From positions 2,356,001 through 2,420,000 of the forward strand of contig OY725497.1 in the NCBI GenBank assembly GCA_963281255.1: a stretch of DNA of 64,000 bases, in the 5' to 3' direction. The position numbers and the translations under genes were made by a program. The notes beneath the pieces are model-generated. The model did not search any database and had not been told where the DNA came from. It saw nothing but the letters and a program-made list of their open reading frames with translations. Source of the DNA: Aphrocallistes beatrix (Eukaryota > Porifera > Hexactinellida > Sceptrulophora > Aphrocallistidae). Shown one piece after another: positions 22,112-35,030 of this stretch (positions are counted from its first letter, which is position 1; the number at the start of each line of letters is the position of its first letter).

Positions 22112-24051
22112 GGATACCGCCCTCGAAAAATCTTGCCTGGCGTAAAAAAAAACTGCAAAATTTTTTATTGCTAATTTCATTGTATTACTGATCGGTCTAC
22201 CATCTGATAGCACTATTTGGACGGCATTTTTTTTTGTTTTTTGCGAAATAACCCCCTAAAGATTAGCGTTAATAAAAATTGAAAAATTATTAGAGGATTT
22301 TAACTCATTTACCAATTAGTTTTTAACTTATTTGATATTTTTTTAATGATATGAACCTTAACATTGTTTTAGCACCTTTGGAGATTATAAAACACAAAGA
22401 TTTAAAAGAATGGGCAAATAAAATCCAAACAAAATAGCTCTATAAGGGAGTTCATTTATATAATCCTCGGGAAATCGCAAGTTTGAACTCAGATATTTAG
22501 CGATCACTAGGTCAGGAATAAAATTCTGATCGGTTCAAAAAAAAGTTTGTTCGGATCCGACCATTTGTTCTTGAGATATCGCATATTATAGGTAAAGTAC
22601 GGCCATAATATCCCTCTAAGGTCCCGAAAGAGGCTGATGTCATATCTTAAAAACTATTGTAGATATATAATATATTATATCCTTAAATAAAAGGATATAT
22701 GCGAAAATATATAGGTTCCTCGACCATTCCTTTGTCAAAAAATAAATATTTCTCGACTTATCATTGATTTAATTGTAATACAAATTCTATGGAGAACTTT
22801 GAATCTATTAGAAAATAGCGAATCTAATCATTAAACATGTGTCCAAATTTAGCTATTATGCTAAATAGTGAATACAATTGTCGCTAATAATATGTACAGT
22901 AAAATTGGAGAACTTTTGATAATTATTTTGAAAGTTCTGGCCTTGGACCTCGCAGATTCGGTCAAAAACCCCCATTTAGGGTGCAAAAAGAGATATCTCT
23001 CTAACTTTGTAAATACAAGTCCAAATTCTTAGTTCTCACTCCCTAATATACTTTTTATGAGTGTACATATAAGATTCTTTGATAATAATTGCACTACACC
23101 CTATAGAATGTTAAGTTTTTGATTTTTGTCAGATGATGACGCAGCATTTTTCGAAAATCCTAACTTCGAAACTAAAAGTCGTAGACTTTCGCTCTAACTT
23201 CCTAATATACTTTTTGGAAGCTTTTTATTCATTCTAAACTGATAGATTATACTTCGCAGTGCCAGGAATATGAAATATTATCTACAATTATCCTAAAATA
23301 TTCGGAGTTAGCGGCCTCATGGAAATTTGTGGATTTTCAGGGTACATTTGCTATTTTTTGTAAATATTTGGCTTTAATATACCTAAATCAGCAGTATAGA
23401 TGCGAATAAATGTCTGTGGATGCTTATGTGCCTTATTAATAACTCATTTTACATTCTTCTTAACACCTAAACTTAAAATCTCTATATCTCGGGACTTTAA
23501 AATTTCATAATTGACCGTCTTCACAGAATTATTTCTCAAATTTGGTTTGAGATAGAGGTTTGAAAATTTCAAGAGTTGTTTCATATCATTAGGCGATGAA
23601 CGTAGGACCACCATTTTTTGGATACATTCTAACTCGGTGATTTTATTCATGATTTCCAAAAAAAACAGACATTTTTCGCCGTTTTTTGGCCCTTTTTTTT
23701 CGGACACCGATAAAATTTACAATATTTGTCATTTTAACTTTCTTCTGGTCCTATGAAGTTGCAAATATGGTAGACTATCTATGATTCGATTTTGGAAGCG
23801 TTTGATTCCTTGGTATGTCCTAAACAATTCATTGAGTGCCTAAATTTCTACCATTAAGATGTGCTAGCGGAAAATGTAAAAAACAGACTTTGAGACACTG
23901 TATCTCAAAATCTAGAAATGAGAATCAAAAACGGTTTGGAATGTGCCAGTATTTCTTGATGGAGATACCTCCCCACGCTTAACATCTCTTATAGCTCTAC
24001 TTTCATCGTATGCTGTAATGCAAATCATACGTTTTTTCGAGGGCGGTATCC
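22112..24051 (+). mobile_element. TTAA-target element, copy 1, complete (1940 bp)
   Basis: Inverted ends GGATACCGCCCTCGAAAA, flanked by TTAA at 22108-22111 and 24052-24055. The AT-rich interior has no ORF above about 87 codons and no known domain. It is nearly identical in sequence and orientation to 55803-57734. TTAA targeting fits piggyBac or Kolobok mobilisation, but the ends match neither consensus I know. Confidence 0.85.
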
Positions 24052-24143
24052 TTAAACAAGCTATTTTTAAGTTATAATGATACTTTCCTGTAAAGATCTA
24101 ACTTAATTACACAAAATAACCAGATTCTGAATTTTTATTCCCA

Positions 24144-25167
24144 ATGGGGCAAAAGAGGTGTGGAATTATTGAATTATTCAAAACCGGCGGGACACATGCA
24201 GAAATAATGAAATTGTTGAAGTTTCCTGAATCGAGGCGAAAGTTTGTCTATCGTACTAAGTATTAGGATATACAAGGATATCGGAGGAGCTGCGAACAAG
24301 GCAAGAAGTGGTAGTTGGCCGTCAATAAGGGCTCTTCAACTCTAGAAGGCTGTGTGGGAGCGGATTCATCGAAATCCCCGGCGTTCGCTGAGAAAAATGG
24401 CTCTAGAACTCAAAATTTGCGAGTTTTCAATTCGCAAAGTTGTGAAAATCTGTTTAGGGATGCGAGCTTACAAAAGAAAGAAGATTCATTTCCTTAGTGA
24501 GTAGGTTAAAGAAAGGAGATTACTGAGAAGTGAGGGAGAACTTGGTCGGCACGCTACTAGTGGTCTGGAAAAATTTCTGCTATCGGATGAGAAAATTTTA
24601 ACAATCCACGAGGTTTCTAATGGTCAAAATGACAGAATAATATCACTCACGACATGTAGCAATAAAGAAATGCTCAGATATGTCCCTCGGATGCAAAAGC
24701 CTCCCTCAGTGATGATTTGGCCTGGAATATCCGCTATTGGACGGATATATCGGGTCTTTGTCCCCAGTGAGTTAAAATCAACGCTCCTACCTACGGTTCG
24801 TTGATTTTAGACCCGGGTGTGGAAACTATGGCAAACAATATTTAATGGGAGGTCCTTCGTCTTCCAACAAGATAGAGCTCATGTCCATATCGAAAATTCA
24901 AGATTGGCTTCGCAGCAATATTCCGGGGTTTATCAGTGATGACCAATATACTCCGTACAGCCCAAACCTAAACCCCATAGGTTATTCGATTGGCCCATCC
25001 TCGAAACAAATGCCTGTAGTAAATCTCACTAAAATATTGAGTCTTTGAAGAGATCTTTAGTAGCAGAATGGGAGAAGGTTCCCCAAGAGGTCCTACGTGC
25101 CGCCGTAGGGGATTTACCAGGGAGAATAAAAGCTATAAATAAAATCAAAGGCGGATACATTGAATAG
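24144..25167 (+). pseudogene. Tc1-like transposase relic
   Basis: Starts MGQKRCGIIELFKTGGTHAE. Further along, in other frames, are RRSLRKMALELKICEFSIRK, then MRAYKRKKIHFL, FLLSDEKILTIHE and FVFQQDRAHVH, ending GRIKAINKIKGGYIE. The right inverted repeat closes near 25288 (AACTTAAATCGCACCCTG). Stops and frameshifts throughout. The same subfamily is present inverted at 50895-51883. Confidence 0.82.
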
Positions 25168-25289
25168 CAATTCATAATTCGTATTGTAACATGGTCTCTA
25201 ATCTATACGTGAATTTTCAATGATACAAAGTGAGGATTCACAAAGTTATGGATAATTATAAATAGGACAGAACTTAAATCGCACCCTGT

Positions 25290-26035
25290 AGAATTGGATG
25301 GCGGGATCAGTTTTAATCTAAATCTGCTCAGAACTGAAATATATCAAAGGGAACCCCAAATCACGTTCAAAGGCAGTGCCCTAAACCGATGCACAAAAAT
25401 CTAATATAGGAACCACAATAATTGTCCTCTTAAAATAAACCAATATACAAATTGGAAGCTGATCCCTTAAGGAATACAATGGACAAATCGAAAATATCCT
25501 ATTTTCACTCTCATTTGAGATACAGATTTGGGACGATAACTTTTGGAATGCCCTATGTGTTATCACTTATTATAAAGTAAATTTTCACGGTTCCAGTTTT
25601 ACATGAACTTTCTCTATTATCCCACTTTTAGGAGTTCATGTATAATGCTATTCTATTGTGTCGCTCTATGTACGCCAAATACAACTCCGCATTGCTCTTA
25701 TTATGGCTTAAATTGACATGTACGAGGGGAGTTCAATAAGTAATTAGACTCACACTCAAAACCATAACTACATTAAGTAGTTGCAATATATTTTTCAACA
25801 TAATCGCATAGGAGATCAGTGCACTATTCCCAACGTGTTAGCCAGTTTTCATATCCACTGTGGGAGAAGGTCTTTGGTTGAGTGTCAAAAACCCAAATAA
25901 TGACAGTTCAATATAATATTCAAGGAAATATTTGCAAATTGGGTCATAATTCTATCACTTTTAGAATTTCTTTTTGTAAGAAGACTAGCTTTAGCTTATT
26001 TATAATTCAACTTGACGGTGTTGAACGTTCCATGT
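25290..26035. other. Decayed sequence including a mariner terminus
   Basis: ACGAGGGGAGTTCAATAAG at about 25722 looks like a mariner inverted-repeat end, followed by some 150 bp of decayed minus-strand mariner coding. The rest has no recognisable content. Confidence 0.4.
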
Positions 26036-26195
26036 CATGGCCGGCGCCATGTTTTATCGGCAGTGGGTGTTCTAAGAGGGATTTCTCTGAAAGTGGGTGT
26101 CCATTTATGGAGGGATATATATTGTACAATATGATAAAACAGGGGGCAGTGGGTGTCTGGACACCCAGGACACCCCCGGTGGCGCTGGCCCTGCA
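26036..26195. mobile_element. Possible hAT-type MITE
   Basis: Imperfect inverted ends CATGGCCGGCGCCATG and the complement of CAGGGCCAGCGCCACC, GC-rich compared with the surroundings, with GGGTGTCC repeats inside. No clean 8-bp duplication was found. Confidence 0.4.
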
Positions 26196-26519
26196 TGTAT
26201 GGCTGGAACTATTTCTTCCCCTGATTAATTAATATTATGTAAGTGATAAATTAATGTGACTGGTCTTAATACTAAAGGAAGTAATTACTTTAAAATACAA
26301 CCATTGATACTTATGTAGACTAAAATGCATATTATTGGGGGGTTTAAATTTTCGTTTCACCATGCCTCTAGAAATAACCATCGAATTATAATATTTTACT
26401 TTATTGGCTAAAAAACAGTTACTAGCAAACAAAGAGAATTTTGCGAAAGATATGACAACCACTCACAACACAAAACGGGCATACATTTATCTATGAATCA
26501 CAGACATCGGAATCCAAAA

Positions 26520-27648
26520 TATAATTCATTGATAGATCGACAAGGATAACAATGCCATCAGTGCACTATCGTTTTCGATGCTAGCAAAAATCTTCCAAGC
26601 AGTAACGATAGATTCTAGGACTATCTCCGAAGGATATTTCAAACCTTCACGATCGGAGAGATCTAATAGCTTGAAATAGGATAAAGATGGTTCATCAATA
26701 AGCAAATCTTAATCGATAGTTAATAAATCCCGACATATCTTACAATCTTGACTACGTTTCAGTTACTACTGTGTTGAATAACCAGTAAAGCTAAAGATTG
26801 AATGACCTGAATATTGCATTCAAAGGCAGGGAAATCTGATAATGCGTTCATAAATGGATCAAGGACAACTTAAAATCTACACCACCCTCAGATGAAAAAG
26901 ATTCAATAAATTGTAATGAAGAAGTGCGAGAAACAGCCTGGCTAGAAAACAAGTTTAAAATATTAGAAAATTTGAGACGGCGTTCTGATTCTAAAATCTG
27001 AAGATAAGAAACATGAGAATTAGCACCTGACATCATGCTATAAAGCCCAAAATGTTCCAATGGGTCTGTTTGTAAGAAGGACGATTGAAGATAAGAAGAG
27101 CCACAATTCTCAGCGAGATAATTTGAAATATGAGGTAACAAGAGGATCGCATGTTTGAAGCTTGTAAATGTCCGCTTACTTAATTTCCCACCTTTGTCAG
27201 GAAGTGACTCCCAAGTATCTAATGAATAAACGATCCGAGTCAGAAAAATAAATGGTTCGTCATTAAACGTTAAAGGATTAGAAATCAGATGATTCAAACG
27301 CACATGTTTCTACGGTATGCCGACTTAGCAAATCAGAAATGGTGGATTCATGAACTATTTTTAGCACCAATTTAACATTTTTAGTTCGATACAGGAAGGA
27401 TAACATGATTTTAAGGTCAAACGTGGAGCTCGTATCGCCAAACTAAGTCACTCAGAATTATAAAGGATACTGATATCACGAGAAGATGCATACAATAAGT
27501 TCAAAGGCTAAGCGCATTCCGTCATTGGTAATACAATCTAAATCAGGATATGAAAAGGTTTACTATCAGATTTTGTATTCAACCAATTATTACGAATAGT
27601 TTTCAGGATATGCACGAAATCAAAAGTTAATCTGTTTGTATCACAAGG
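26520..27648 (-). pseudogene. P/THAP-type transposase relic P3, C-terminal half
   Basis: Reading from 27648 down: RLTFDFVHILKTIRNNWLN (the F-D-VH--K-IRN-WL block), then LQTDPLEHFGLYSMMSGAN and YLQILESERRLKFSNIL. It ends with YPSEIVLESIVTAWKIFASI, matching the C-terminus of the P1 protein (KWPSDAILRAVIIIWKIF). Several frame changes. It is cut off at 27648 by the left end of P2, so P2 inserted into it or replaced its N-terminal half. Confidence 0.78.
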
Positions 27649-27842
27649 CACGTACTTCTAGAATACACGGACGGGAAACTGGCAAAGTTTTGGAAAAAAA
27701 CTGGAGGCTGATTTTTAAAATTTCATCAATTCCTTTATTTCAACATTAACGACTTTTTTATTATTATGAATAAATAAGGATACCCACTCTTGATTTATTT
27801 TACTTGTTAGCCTGTTAGAGTTCTTTCATGCCGTAGGATGGG

Positions 27843-28985
27843 ATGGAAATGTTGTACTTTTTAGAATGGAAAAAGCTGTCTGGTTACGCTACCAATCCAG
27901 AAAAGGTAAAGATATTCAAGTCCCCGAAAGATCTCGTCGAGCGGAAGCGATGGGTAAACAGCTTTCCGAATAAGCTAATTTCCGAAATCACCCCGAATAT
28001 TGGTATATACATAAAACATTGGCCTACTGGGTATCGGACACTAAAAATACATTCGAATTGCAAGCCAGCTGACCCACCATCCATATTTGGTCTACCGAAT
28101 TCCTTCACACGGCAAAGCTCTAAAACTATTGTACGGGAGATTGACAAACGTGGAGTATCGTATGAAACAAATCAAAATTAATCAGAACGACTAAATCTGA
28201 AGAAAGATACCTTCTCTTGTTGGAATGATCTTGTGAAATACTGTCGATTTCTACCCGTAGCCTTTCAAGATTTGAAGGATTCCATAAGGTTGGTATAAGG
28301 TTGGTAAACTGGATGACTCACTTGTTTCTATCGAATACTCACTTGTTAAGTCAAATGATCTTCAAGTTTGTGCTAATATAAAGGGTAAAAAAATTCCTGC
28401 TCGCTATCTCATTAATTAACTCTTTATTACACAAATTGACACAATATGCGGACTCCTTAATATCCTGGACTATCTTGATAAACTCCATTTAATTTAGCTT
28501 CAGAATTGGAATCTAGTGGAAACAGAATATTGTTATACAACTTTGGGGATAATTCAGACGTTGATCAAGTCAAAGAAAAGCCAATTAAATCCATTTGAAA
28601 CCAGTTGATTTTATTGCATGCTAAAGGTCCAAAAGGTTACCGATACGATCGTGAAAGTGTTCTTGAAGCGATCAGTTTTTTCTTACGGAGTCGATGTGCA
28701 TACAAATCTCTTTGAGATATTCTCATTCTTCCTTCACAAAAGTAATTACGGTCATATTTTGGAAAGCTGGGTTCTCTTGGGTTCTCAAGTTTTAACGAAT
28801 GCAAAGAAGTTATCGATATAATCTTTCTTATACTGGATGATAATAAAAAATCTATTTCATATCGGCAGATGAAATTTACATGAAACCTGCAATTAGATTC
28901 AGAGGAAATAATATCGTTGGTATGGCAGTTAATCAGGATCAACCCTGCCCTGCTAAAACTATTTTAACACTAATGGTTAACCCTA
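27843..28985 (+). pseudogene. P2 transposase, THAP domain and first part of the core
   Basis: The THAP-like finger at 27843-28181 keeps VKIFKSPKDLVERKRWVN and IKHWPTGYRTLK...PPSIFGLP; the first Cys pair is damaged. Downstream pieces include YRYDRESVLEAISFFLRSR and ADEIYMKPAIRFRGNNIVGM (28865-28925), the P-family block holding a conserved acidic pair. Multiple stops. Continues at 33640 after 4.6 kb of inserted repeats. Confidence 0.75.
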
Positions 28986-29032
28986 TTTTGGGAATTTTTT
29001 TACTTTATATAAATATTGTAAACAAAGGTTAA

Positions 29033-30957
29033 GGATACCGCCCGTGAAAAATCCATAGGTTTGGCTTACAGCATATATCAAGAATAGAGATATATAAGAT
29101 GTTAAGCGTGGGCAGGTAGTGCAATTAAAAAATATTGAGACATGCCAAACAGTTTTTGGTTCACATTTCTAGTTTTTGAATTACAGCGTCTCAAAGTCGG
29201 TTTTTTCCGTTTTTCCCTAGCACATCTTAATGGTAAGCCCTCCTGCACTCTGTGATTTTTTTAAAGCACATGTTTGGATCAAATGCTTCGAAAATTTATT
29301 CATAGATAGTCTATCATATTTGCCACTTCATAGGACCAAAAGAAAGTTAAAATTTTAAAAATTGTAAATTTTATCGGTGTCCGAATAAAAAGGGCCAAAA
29401 AACGGCGAAAAAAGTACGATTTTCTTTGCAAATCAGCAATAAAATCACAAATTTATAAAATATCAAAAATTGAGTGGTCCTACGCTCATCGCCTAATGAT
29501 ATAGAACAACTCCTGAAATTTTCAAACCTCTATCTCAAAGCAATTTTGAGTTAAAATTTTTGAAAGACGGTCAATTTTGGAATTTTAAAGTCCCGAGATA
29601 TAGGGATTTGAAGTTTTGATTGTAAGAACGATGTAAAATGAGCTATTAACGAAAAATAAAAGCATCCATGGACATTTAATCGCGTGTATACTAATGAATT
29701 AGATGTATTCCAACAGATTTTGGTGAAAATAGCAAAATTATACTGAAAATTCACAAATTACCTTGAGGCCCCTAACCCCGAATATTTTGAACCAATTAGG
29801 GAATGTAAATCATATTCCAAGCAGTACAATGTATAATTCATCGGTTTAGAATGAATAAAGAGCTACCAAAAAGTATATTAGGAAGTTAGAGCGAGAGTCT
29901 ACGACTTTTAGTTTTCAAGTTAGGATTTTCGAAAAATGCTACGTCATCACGTGATAAAAATTTGAAACTTAGCATTCCATTCCATGTAGTACATTTATTA
30001 TTTAAGAATCAGATATATACCGTCTTGAAAAGTATATTAGGAATTGAGAGCTAAGAATTTTGGTGTATATTTCCCGAGATATGGAGGAATCTGTTTTTGG
30101 ACCATAAATAAAATTTGACTAAAATTTGGAGATCAATGATTTGAACTTCCAAAATAATCATGTTGGGTGCTTCAACGTTTCTGTATACATTGCTAGTGAC
30201 TATTGCATTGTTTTTTGAGTATAATAGCTACTTTTGGGAACTTATTTCATGACAAGATTCACCATTTTCTAATATATTCAAAGTTCTCCATAGAATTTGT
30301 ATTACAACAAAAACGATGATTAGTCTAGAAATATTTACTTTTTGACAAAGAGATGTTTGAGGAACCTATATATTATCATATATATCCTTTCATTTAAGAT
30401 TATTATAGATTATATATCTTCAATAGTTTTTAAGCATTGACATCGAGCACTTTGGGGGCCATAGAGTGGTTTGATGTCCGAACTTTACCTACAATATACT
30501 ATAACTTACGAACTAATGGTCCGATCTGAACAAACTTTTTTTTAAAATGTTCAGAATTTTTTTCTATACACAATAGCTAATATCACAACGGCCATTTCCC
30601 GAGCATTTTAGAAATGAAGTCCCTCATAAAGATATTTTTGATTGGATTTCAGGTGCCTCTTTTTCTAAATTCATCTGTTTTATAATATTTAAAGGGGCCA
30701 AAACCATTTTGAGGTTCGTATAATTGAAAAAATATCAGATAAGTTAGAAAATAATTGATGAATGCCCCGCAAAATCACGAATAACTTTCCATTTTTAGTA
30801 CGCCTGAGCTTTAGGTGCCCAGTTCTAGAATATCAAAATAAATACCGTCCAACAAGTACGATTAGATGGTAGACTACTCAATAATCCGATGGAATTGACA
30901 ATAAAAAATTTTACAATTTTTTTTAATGTTTTGCGATGTTTTTCGAGGGCGGTATCC
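29033..30957 (-). mobile_element. TTAA-target element, copy 2, complete (1925 bp)
   Basis: TTAA at 29029-29032 and 30958-30961; ends GGATACCGCCCGTGAAAA and the complement of GGATACCGCCCTCGAAAA. The interior is reversed relative to copy 1 and more diverged, so it is an older insertion. Confidence 0.83.
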
Positions 30958-31368
30958 TTAACGAATAATTTCTCATATGGATCCGAAAATATAATATTCG
31001 TATTCAACACCCCTAAAAACCCCATGTCCACCGTTGGAAACTAGTCTCAAGCCTATTTTTGTAATTTGTTTACTTTATTTATCTATTCTAAACAAAAGTA
31101 AACAAATAATTTATCATATCGATCTGAAAATATGATATTCGAAATCTACACCCCTAAAACCCCATGTCAACCGTTGGAAGCTAATCTCAAGCCTATTTTT
31201 GTAATTTATTTGCTTTATGTATCTATTGTAAACGAAAGTAAACAAATAATTTATCATATCGATCTGAAAATATGATATTCGCAATCTACACCCCTAAAAC
31301 CCCATGTCAACCGTTGGAAGCTAATCTCAAGCCTATTTTTGTAATTTCTTTGCTTTATGTATCTATTG

Positions 31369-32697
31369 CAGTGGTTCTCAACCGGGGTGCCGCGGCACCC
31401 TGGGGTGCCATTTGCTTCCTCTAGGGGTGCCGCAGGCCTTACCACACTTACATACTGCTTTATTTTATTTTCTATTGATACCATTGTCAATGTTGAATTT
31501 GATGATTGTCCTCTGACAATCCTCTGGAATAATTTATTACACAATATTCACAATAATTTCCTAGTTTATTAATTAGTTATTCTATATAGTGGTGCGGCAT
31601 AGCAAAACAATTGTGCATTTTGTGATAAAAGCACCAAAATTGGTACACATGTACTTTGATATACTATGAACATTTTTGGATATTGGGCCACCTGAAACGA
31701 TGCCTATGTCAGCCATGACAGCTGGCCCCAAATTATCACGTCCGATAGTATTGCCGGAATTGTCCTCTATCAATAACTTCTTTTAATCACACCATATCAT
31801 ATTTTGATTGTTCGTGTCCAGCACGAAATTTCCAGCAATTTGATATATATATTGACCATATTTGGAGAATCTTTTTGGTTGCCCGTTCCTAGCAACGGCC
31901 TGGAATGTTGAAAAATTCCGATCTCTATTTTTGAGGAACCATATCGAGTGACCCCTTGTTCTTCTCGGCTAGGTTCAGCGAGTACGAATATGCTAATTAG
32001 AACGCTCTGACATATCATATGTGGAATATATGAATGTTTTACCACATTCAACTATACCTTCCACTATGGCATACCACAAAACTTTCATATATTCCACATA
32101 TGATATATCAGAGCATTCTAATTAGCATATTCGTACTCGCTGAACCTAGCCGAGAAGAACAAGGGGTCACTCGATATGGTTCCTCCAAAATTTGGAGATC
32201 GGAATTTTTTAACATTCCTGGCCATTGCTAGGGACAGGCAACCAAAATAATTCTCCAAATATGGTCAATATATATATCAAATTGCTGGAAATTTCGTGCT
32301 GGACACGAATTTAACAATCAAAATATGATCTGTTGTGATTAATTAATTAAAAGAAGTTATTGATAGGGGACCATTCCAGCAATACTATCAGACGTGGTAA
32401 TTTGGGGCCAGCTGTCATGGCTGACATAGGCATCGTTTCAGGTGACCCAATATCCAAAAATGTTCATAGTATATCAAAGTACATGTGTACCAATTTTGGT
32501 GCTTTTATCACAAAATGCACAATTGTTAAAATTTCATGCTATGCCGCACCACTAATAATAAAGTCGTAATAATTCAAATCAATCTCCACTTTTACTATCA
32601 TTTGTTCATTGCCCTGCCCAAGTCAAATTAAGGGGTGCCGCTGAAAGGTATAAGTTTAGAAAGGGTGCCGCGAGAAGAAAAAGGTTGAGAAACACTG
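31369..32697. mobile_element. hAT-superfamily non-autonomous element, 8-bp target duplication
   Basis: Ends are CAGTGGTTCTCAACC and the complement of CAGTGTTTCTCAACC, a classic hAT (Charlie-like) terminus. ATCTATTG flanks both sides (31361-31368 and 32698-32705). Subterminal GGGGTGCCGCGGCACCC and GGGTGCCGCGAG blocks are present. It holds a nested long hairpin. Confidence 0.9.
31587..32554. mobile_element. Near-perfect 968-bp foldback (hairpin) element
   Basis: Two arms of roughly 440-470 bp (31587-32035 and about 32090-32554) are inverted copies with few differences, around a loop of about 50 bp. Outer ends are TAGTGGTGCGGCATAG. Part of each arm (ATCGAGTGACCCCTTGTTCT and neighbours) is homologous to the arms of the PIN/CXC element at 48395-52334. 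Confidence 0.85.
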
Positions 32698-32825
32698 ATC
32701 TATTGTAAACGAAAGTAAACAAATAATTTATCATATCGATCTGAAAATATGATATTCGAAATCTACACCCCTAAAAACCCTATGTCAACCGTTGGAAGCT
32801 AGTCTCTAGCATAATTTTCAAAATT

Positions 32826-33141
32826 CGTCAAATCGTGTGAAAATATGTACATACTATATAAAGGTGTGAAAATATACAAATAACCTTTTTTACTGCCATA
32901 CACTATAATATTTTATTGAGACATTTATATAAGTTATTGCTTTGAAGTATTAATAACAATGACAGCCTACAATAGTGTCGTATAATGATTTCTATTGTGA
33001 GATCGAAGCCGTACATAGTATTGTATAGAAAAGGTGTGAAAAATTGTTTTCCATTTTTTTTGCAGAGGTGTGAAAGTTTCGCTTAGATCTTAGAACTTAA
33101 TCCTAGATTCATCATTTGACACCTACATGCCAATTTTCGTA
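32826..33141. other. AT-rich stretch with no recognised feature
   Basis: Contains three GGTGTGAAAA words (about 32873, 33031, 33066) but no ORF or known repeat. Confidence 0.4.
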
Positions 33142-33638
33142 TCTCGGTCGCCTGGGGGTGAAATTGGTTAATTATAAGGGAGATATCATCTCTAAATATG
33201 TCCATCTTAGTTTTTAAATCGATATCACTCGAAAAATCACCAAATTTGTCAATTTTTAAAATTTTGATGAGTAATGATGACGTCATAACAAAGTGATGAC
33301 TCATCATTTTTTGACGATAGTTGTATCATATGTGACGCATGTTAGTATACATATTCTATTAAAATTTCAACCATCTATCTCCTATAATGGCTGAGTTATG
33401 CTCGAATAACTGTGTTGCTTAACTTTTAAAATGTGACAATGACGTCATAATTCCATGATGAGTCGACATTTTGCTTTGAGCTCAGAACTTACTGGAGCCA
33501 TAGCCAAAATACTCCCACATGCCAAAAATCAGCTTTCTACGCCCGGCAGTTTCTTCAATCAATTCGTACAGATATATATATATATATATAAATAAATAAA
33601 TAAATAAATATACATTAATCGAGTTTTAATAGTAAGGA
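33142..33638 (-). mobile_element. Helitron-like element, 5' terminus intact, 3' hairpins lost
   Basis: Reverse orientation, from GGTTAATTATAAGGGAGATA to the 5' end at 33638 (complement of TCCTTACTATTAAAACTCGA). TGACGTCA at 33278-33285 and 33440-33447. Confidence 0.78.
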
Positions 33639-33639
33639 T

Positions 33640-35030
33640 ATCATCCATGAATCTGGCGGTGTAGTTTTTCCCCGTAATGAGTGATAATTTAATTGTCAAT
33701 CAAAAAACATTCAGATTGTATCACGCTCGGTACGTTAGTTCTGATATTACTTCTATAGATCACCCAAATCCAAACTCTTCCTTTCCTTCCCTATTTTTAC
33801 TCTACGACCCTATCCATTTTGATGAAAAATTTTCGGAATAATTGGTTAACGGAGAAAACACAAACGTTAGAATTCAAAGATCCAAGTTCAGACGCAGTAG
33901 TTCAAACTAAATGGAAAGATAAAATATCTATATATCAAGCTGAACAAGCAAATATCATTAAAAAAACTCAAATAAATCACCAGAATTTATATCCAAGCAA
34001 TTTTATTCAAACCAAAAGTGCGATTAGTTTTCAATATTTTTAATGAGAAAACAGTGGCCCGTTTACAAGAGCAGCAAAATAATGACACAGCAGCATTCGT
34101 CAGGCAAGTTAAATGAAAAATCTCCCAATACTGGAACACGACTTAATGATGACGACCGATGACCAATTACGGATCCTGAAGACCCTCGGTTAACTTTTAT
34201 ACTTCAAATGGCAACCAGTTTTAAGGAAATGGACAACGGTATGAGTGGTAAACGGATTCGTGGTTTGACGAGTGACACAGCAAATGCGCTACATCGTTCA
34301 TTGAACGGCCTGGTTGAGGTTACAAGGCAATTCCTATCTTTAGGTATGGCATACGTGATTCCTGGCAAACTACAATCTGATCGTTTGGAAGCTGAGTTCG
34401 GTATATACCGCCAATCAAGTGGAGGTAATTACTTAATATCAGTAGAGCAAGTGCTCAGTAGTTTTAATCTTCAAAGACTCAAACTGTTCCACAAATTGGA
34501 TATTGCAACAACGAACAGCTACTAAGTTGACGACTGTTGCAAAGATGATTTGTTAAATAATGAAGATGATATCGAGTTAATTGAAAACTGCTTTGAGGAA
34601 TCCTCCAATCTTAACGATTCTGAACGTTCGACGTTATACTACATTTGTGGGTATATTACACGTAAAGAAAACCTTCCTGTGACAGACACATTGATTCCGT
34701 CAAACTCTTTACTTAGTACCTAGTGAATTCACTACTCTCGTATCAAGAGGAAAATTGACCATCTTCAATCAGACCTATTTGACTTGTCTTTATACATCTA
34801 CACATTTTTAAAAAACAGACCAAATAAGTTTTGCAGCAATGTCTTTTTACAAGCCTACAAGGAAATTTACATGGCAACGGAGTATGAGTCTTCAAAACCT
34901 GACAATATATTTCGCCGCCTAAACAACTGATTTATGAAAGCTTTCGCCAAGAATGAAACAGATAAAATTAAGAGTCAGAGAAGAAGAACTTGGAGACGAA
35001 AAATAAATCCTATAATATAAGTCGTTAAAT
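33640..35030 (+). pseudogene. P2 transposase, C-terminal half
   Basis: Resumes with HESGGVVFP and YDPIHFDEKFS (shifted)/FRNNWLTEKTQTLEFKDP, the F-D-VH--K-IRN-WL block. Then comes LRLQSDRLEAEFGIYRQSS-type sequence at 34370-34430 (EAEFGIYRQSSGGNYLIS), followed by SERSTLYYICGYI near 34620-34655 and a basic tail. Stops and shifts at several places. The protein type matches 27843-28985, supporting one original gene. Confidence 0.75.

Larger units (their letters stand above)
30964..32825 (+). repeat. Four-unit 140-bp tandem repeat, split by a hAT element
   Basis: Units start at about 30964, 31105 and 31245, each opening AATAATTTMTCATATSGATC and carrying AACCCCATGTCAACCGTTGG. The third unit is interrupted at 31368 and resumes at 32706; a fourth partial unit runs to 32825. 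Confidence 0.85.

Noticed and set aside
23444..23707. 87-codon minus-strand frame in TTAA copy 1
   Set aside because: No domain, and the frame is not clearly kept in the other copies.
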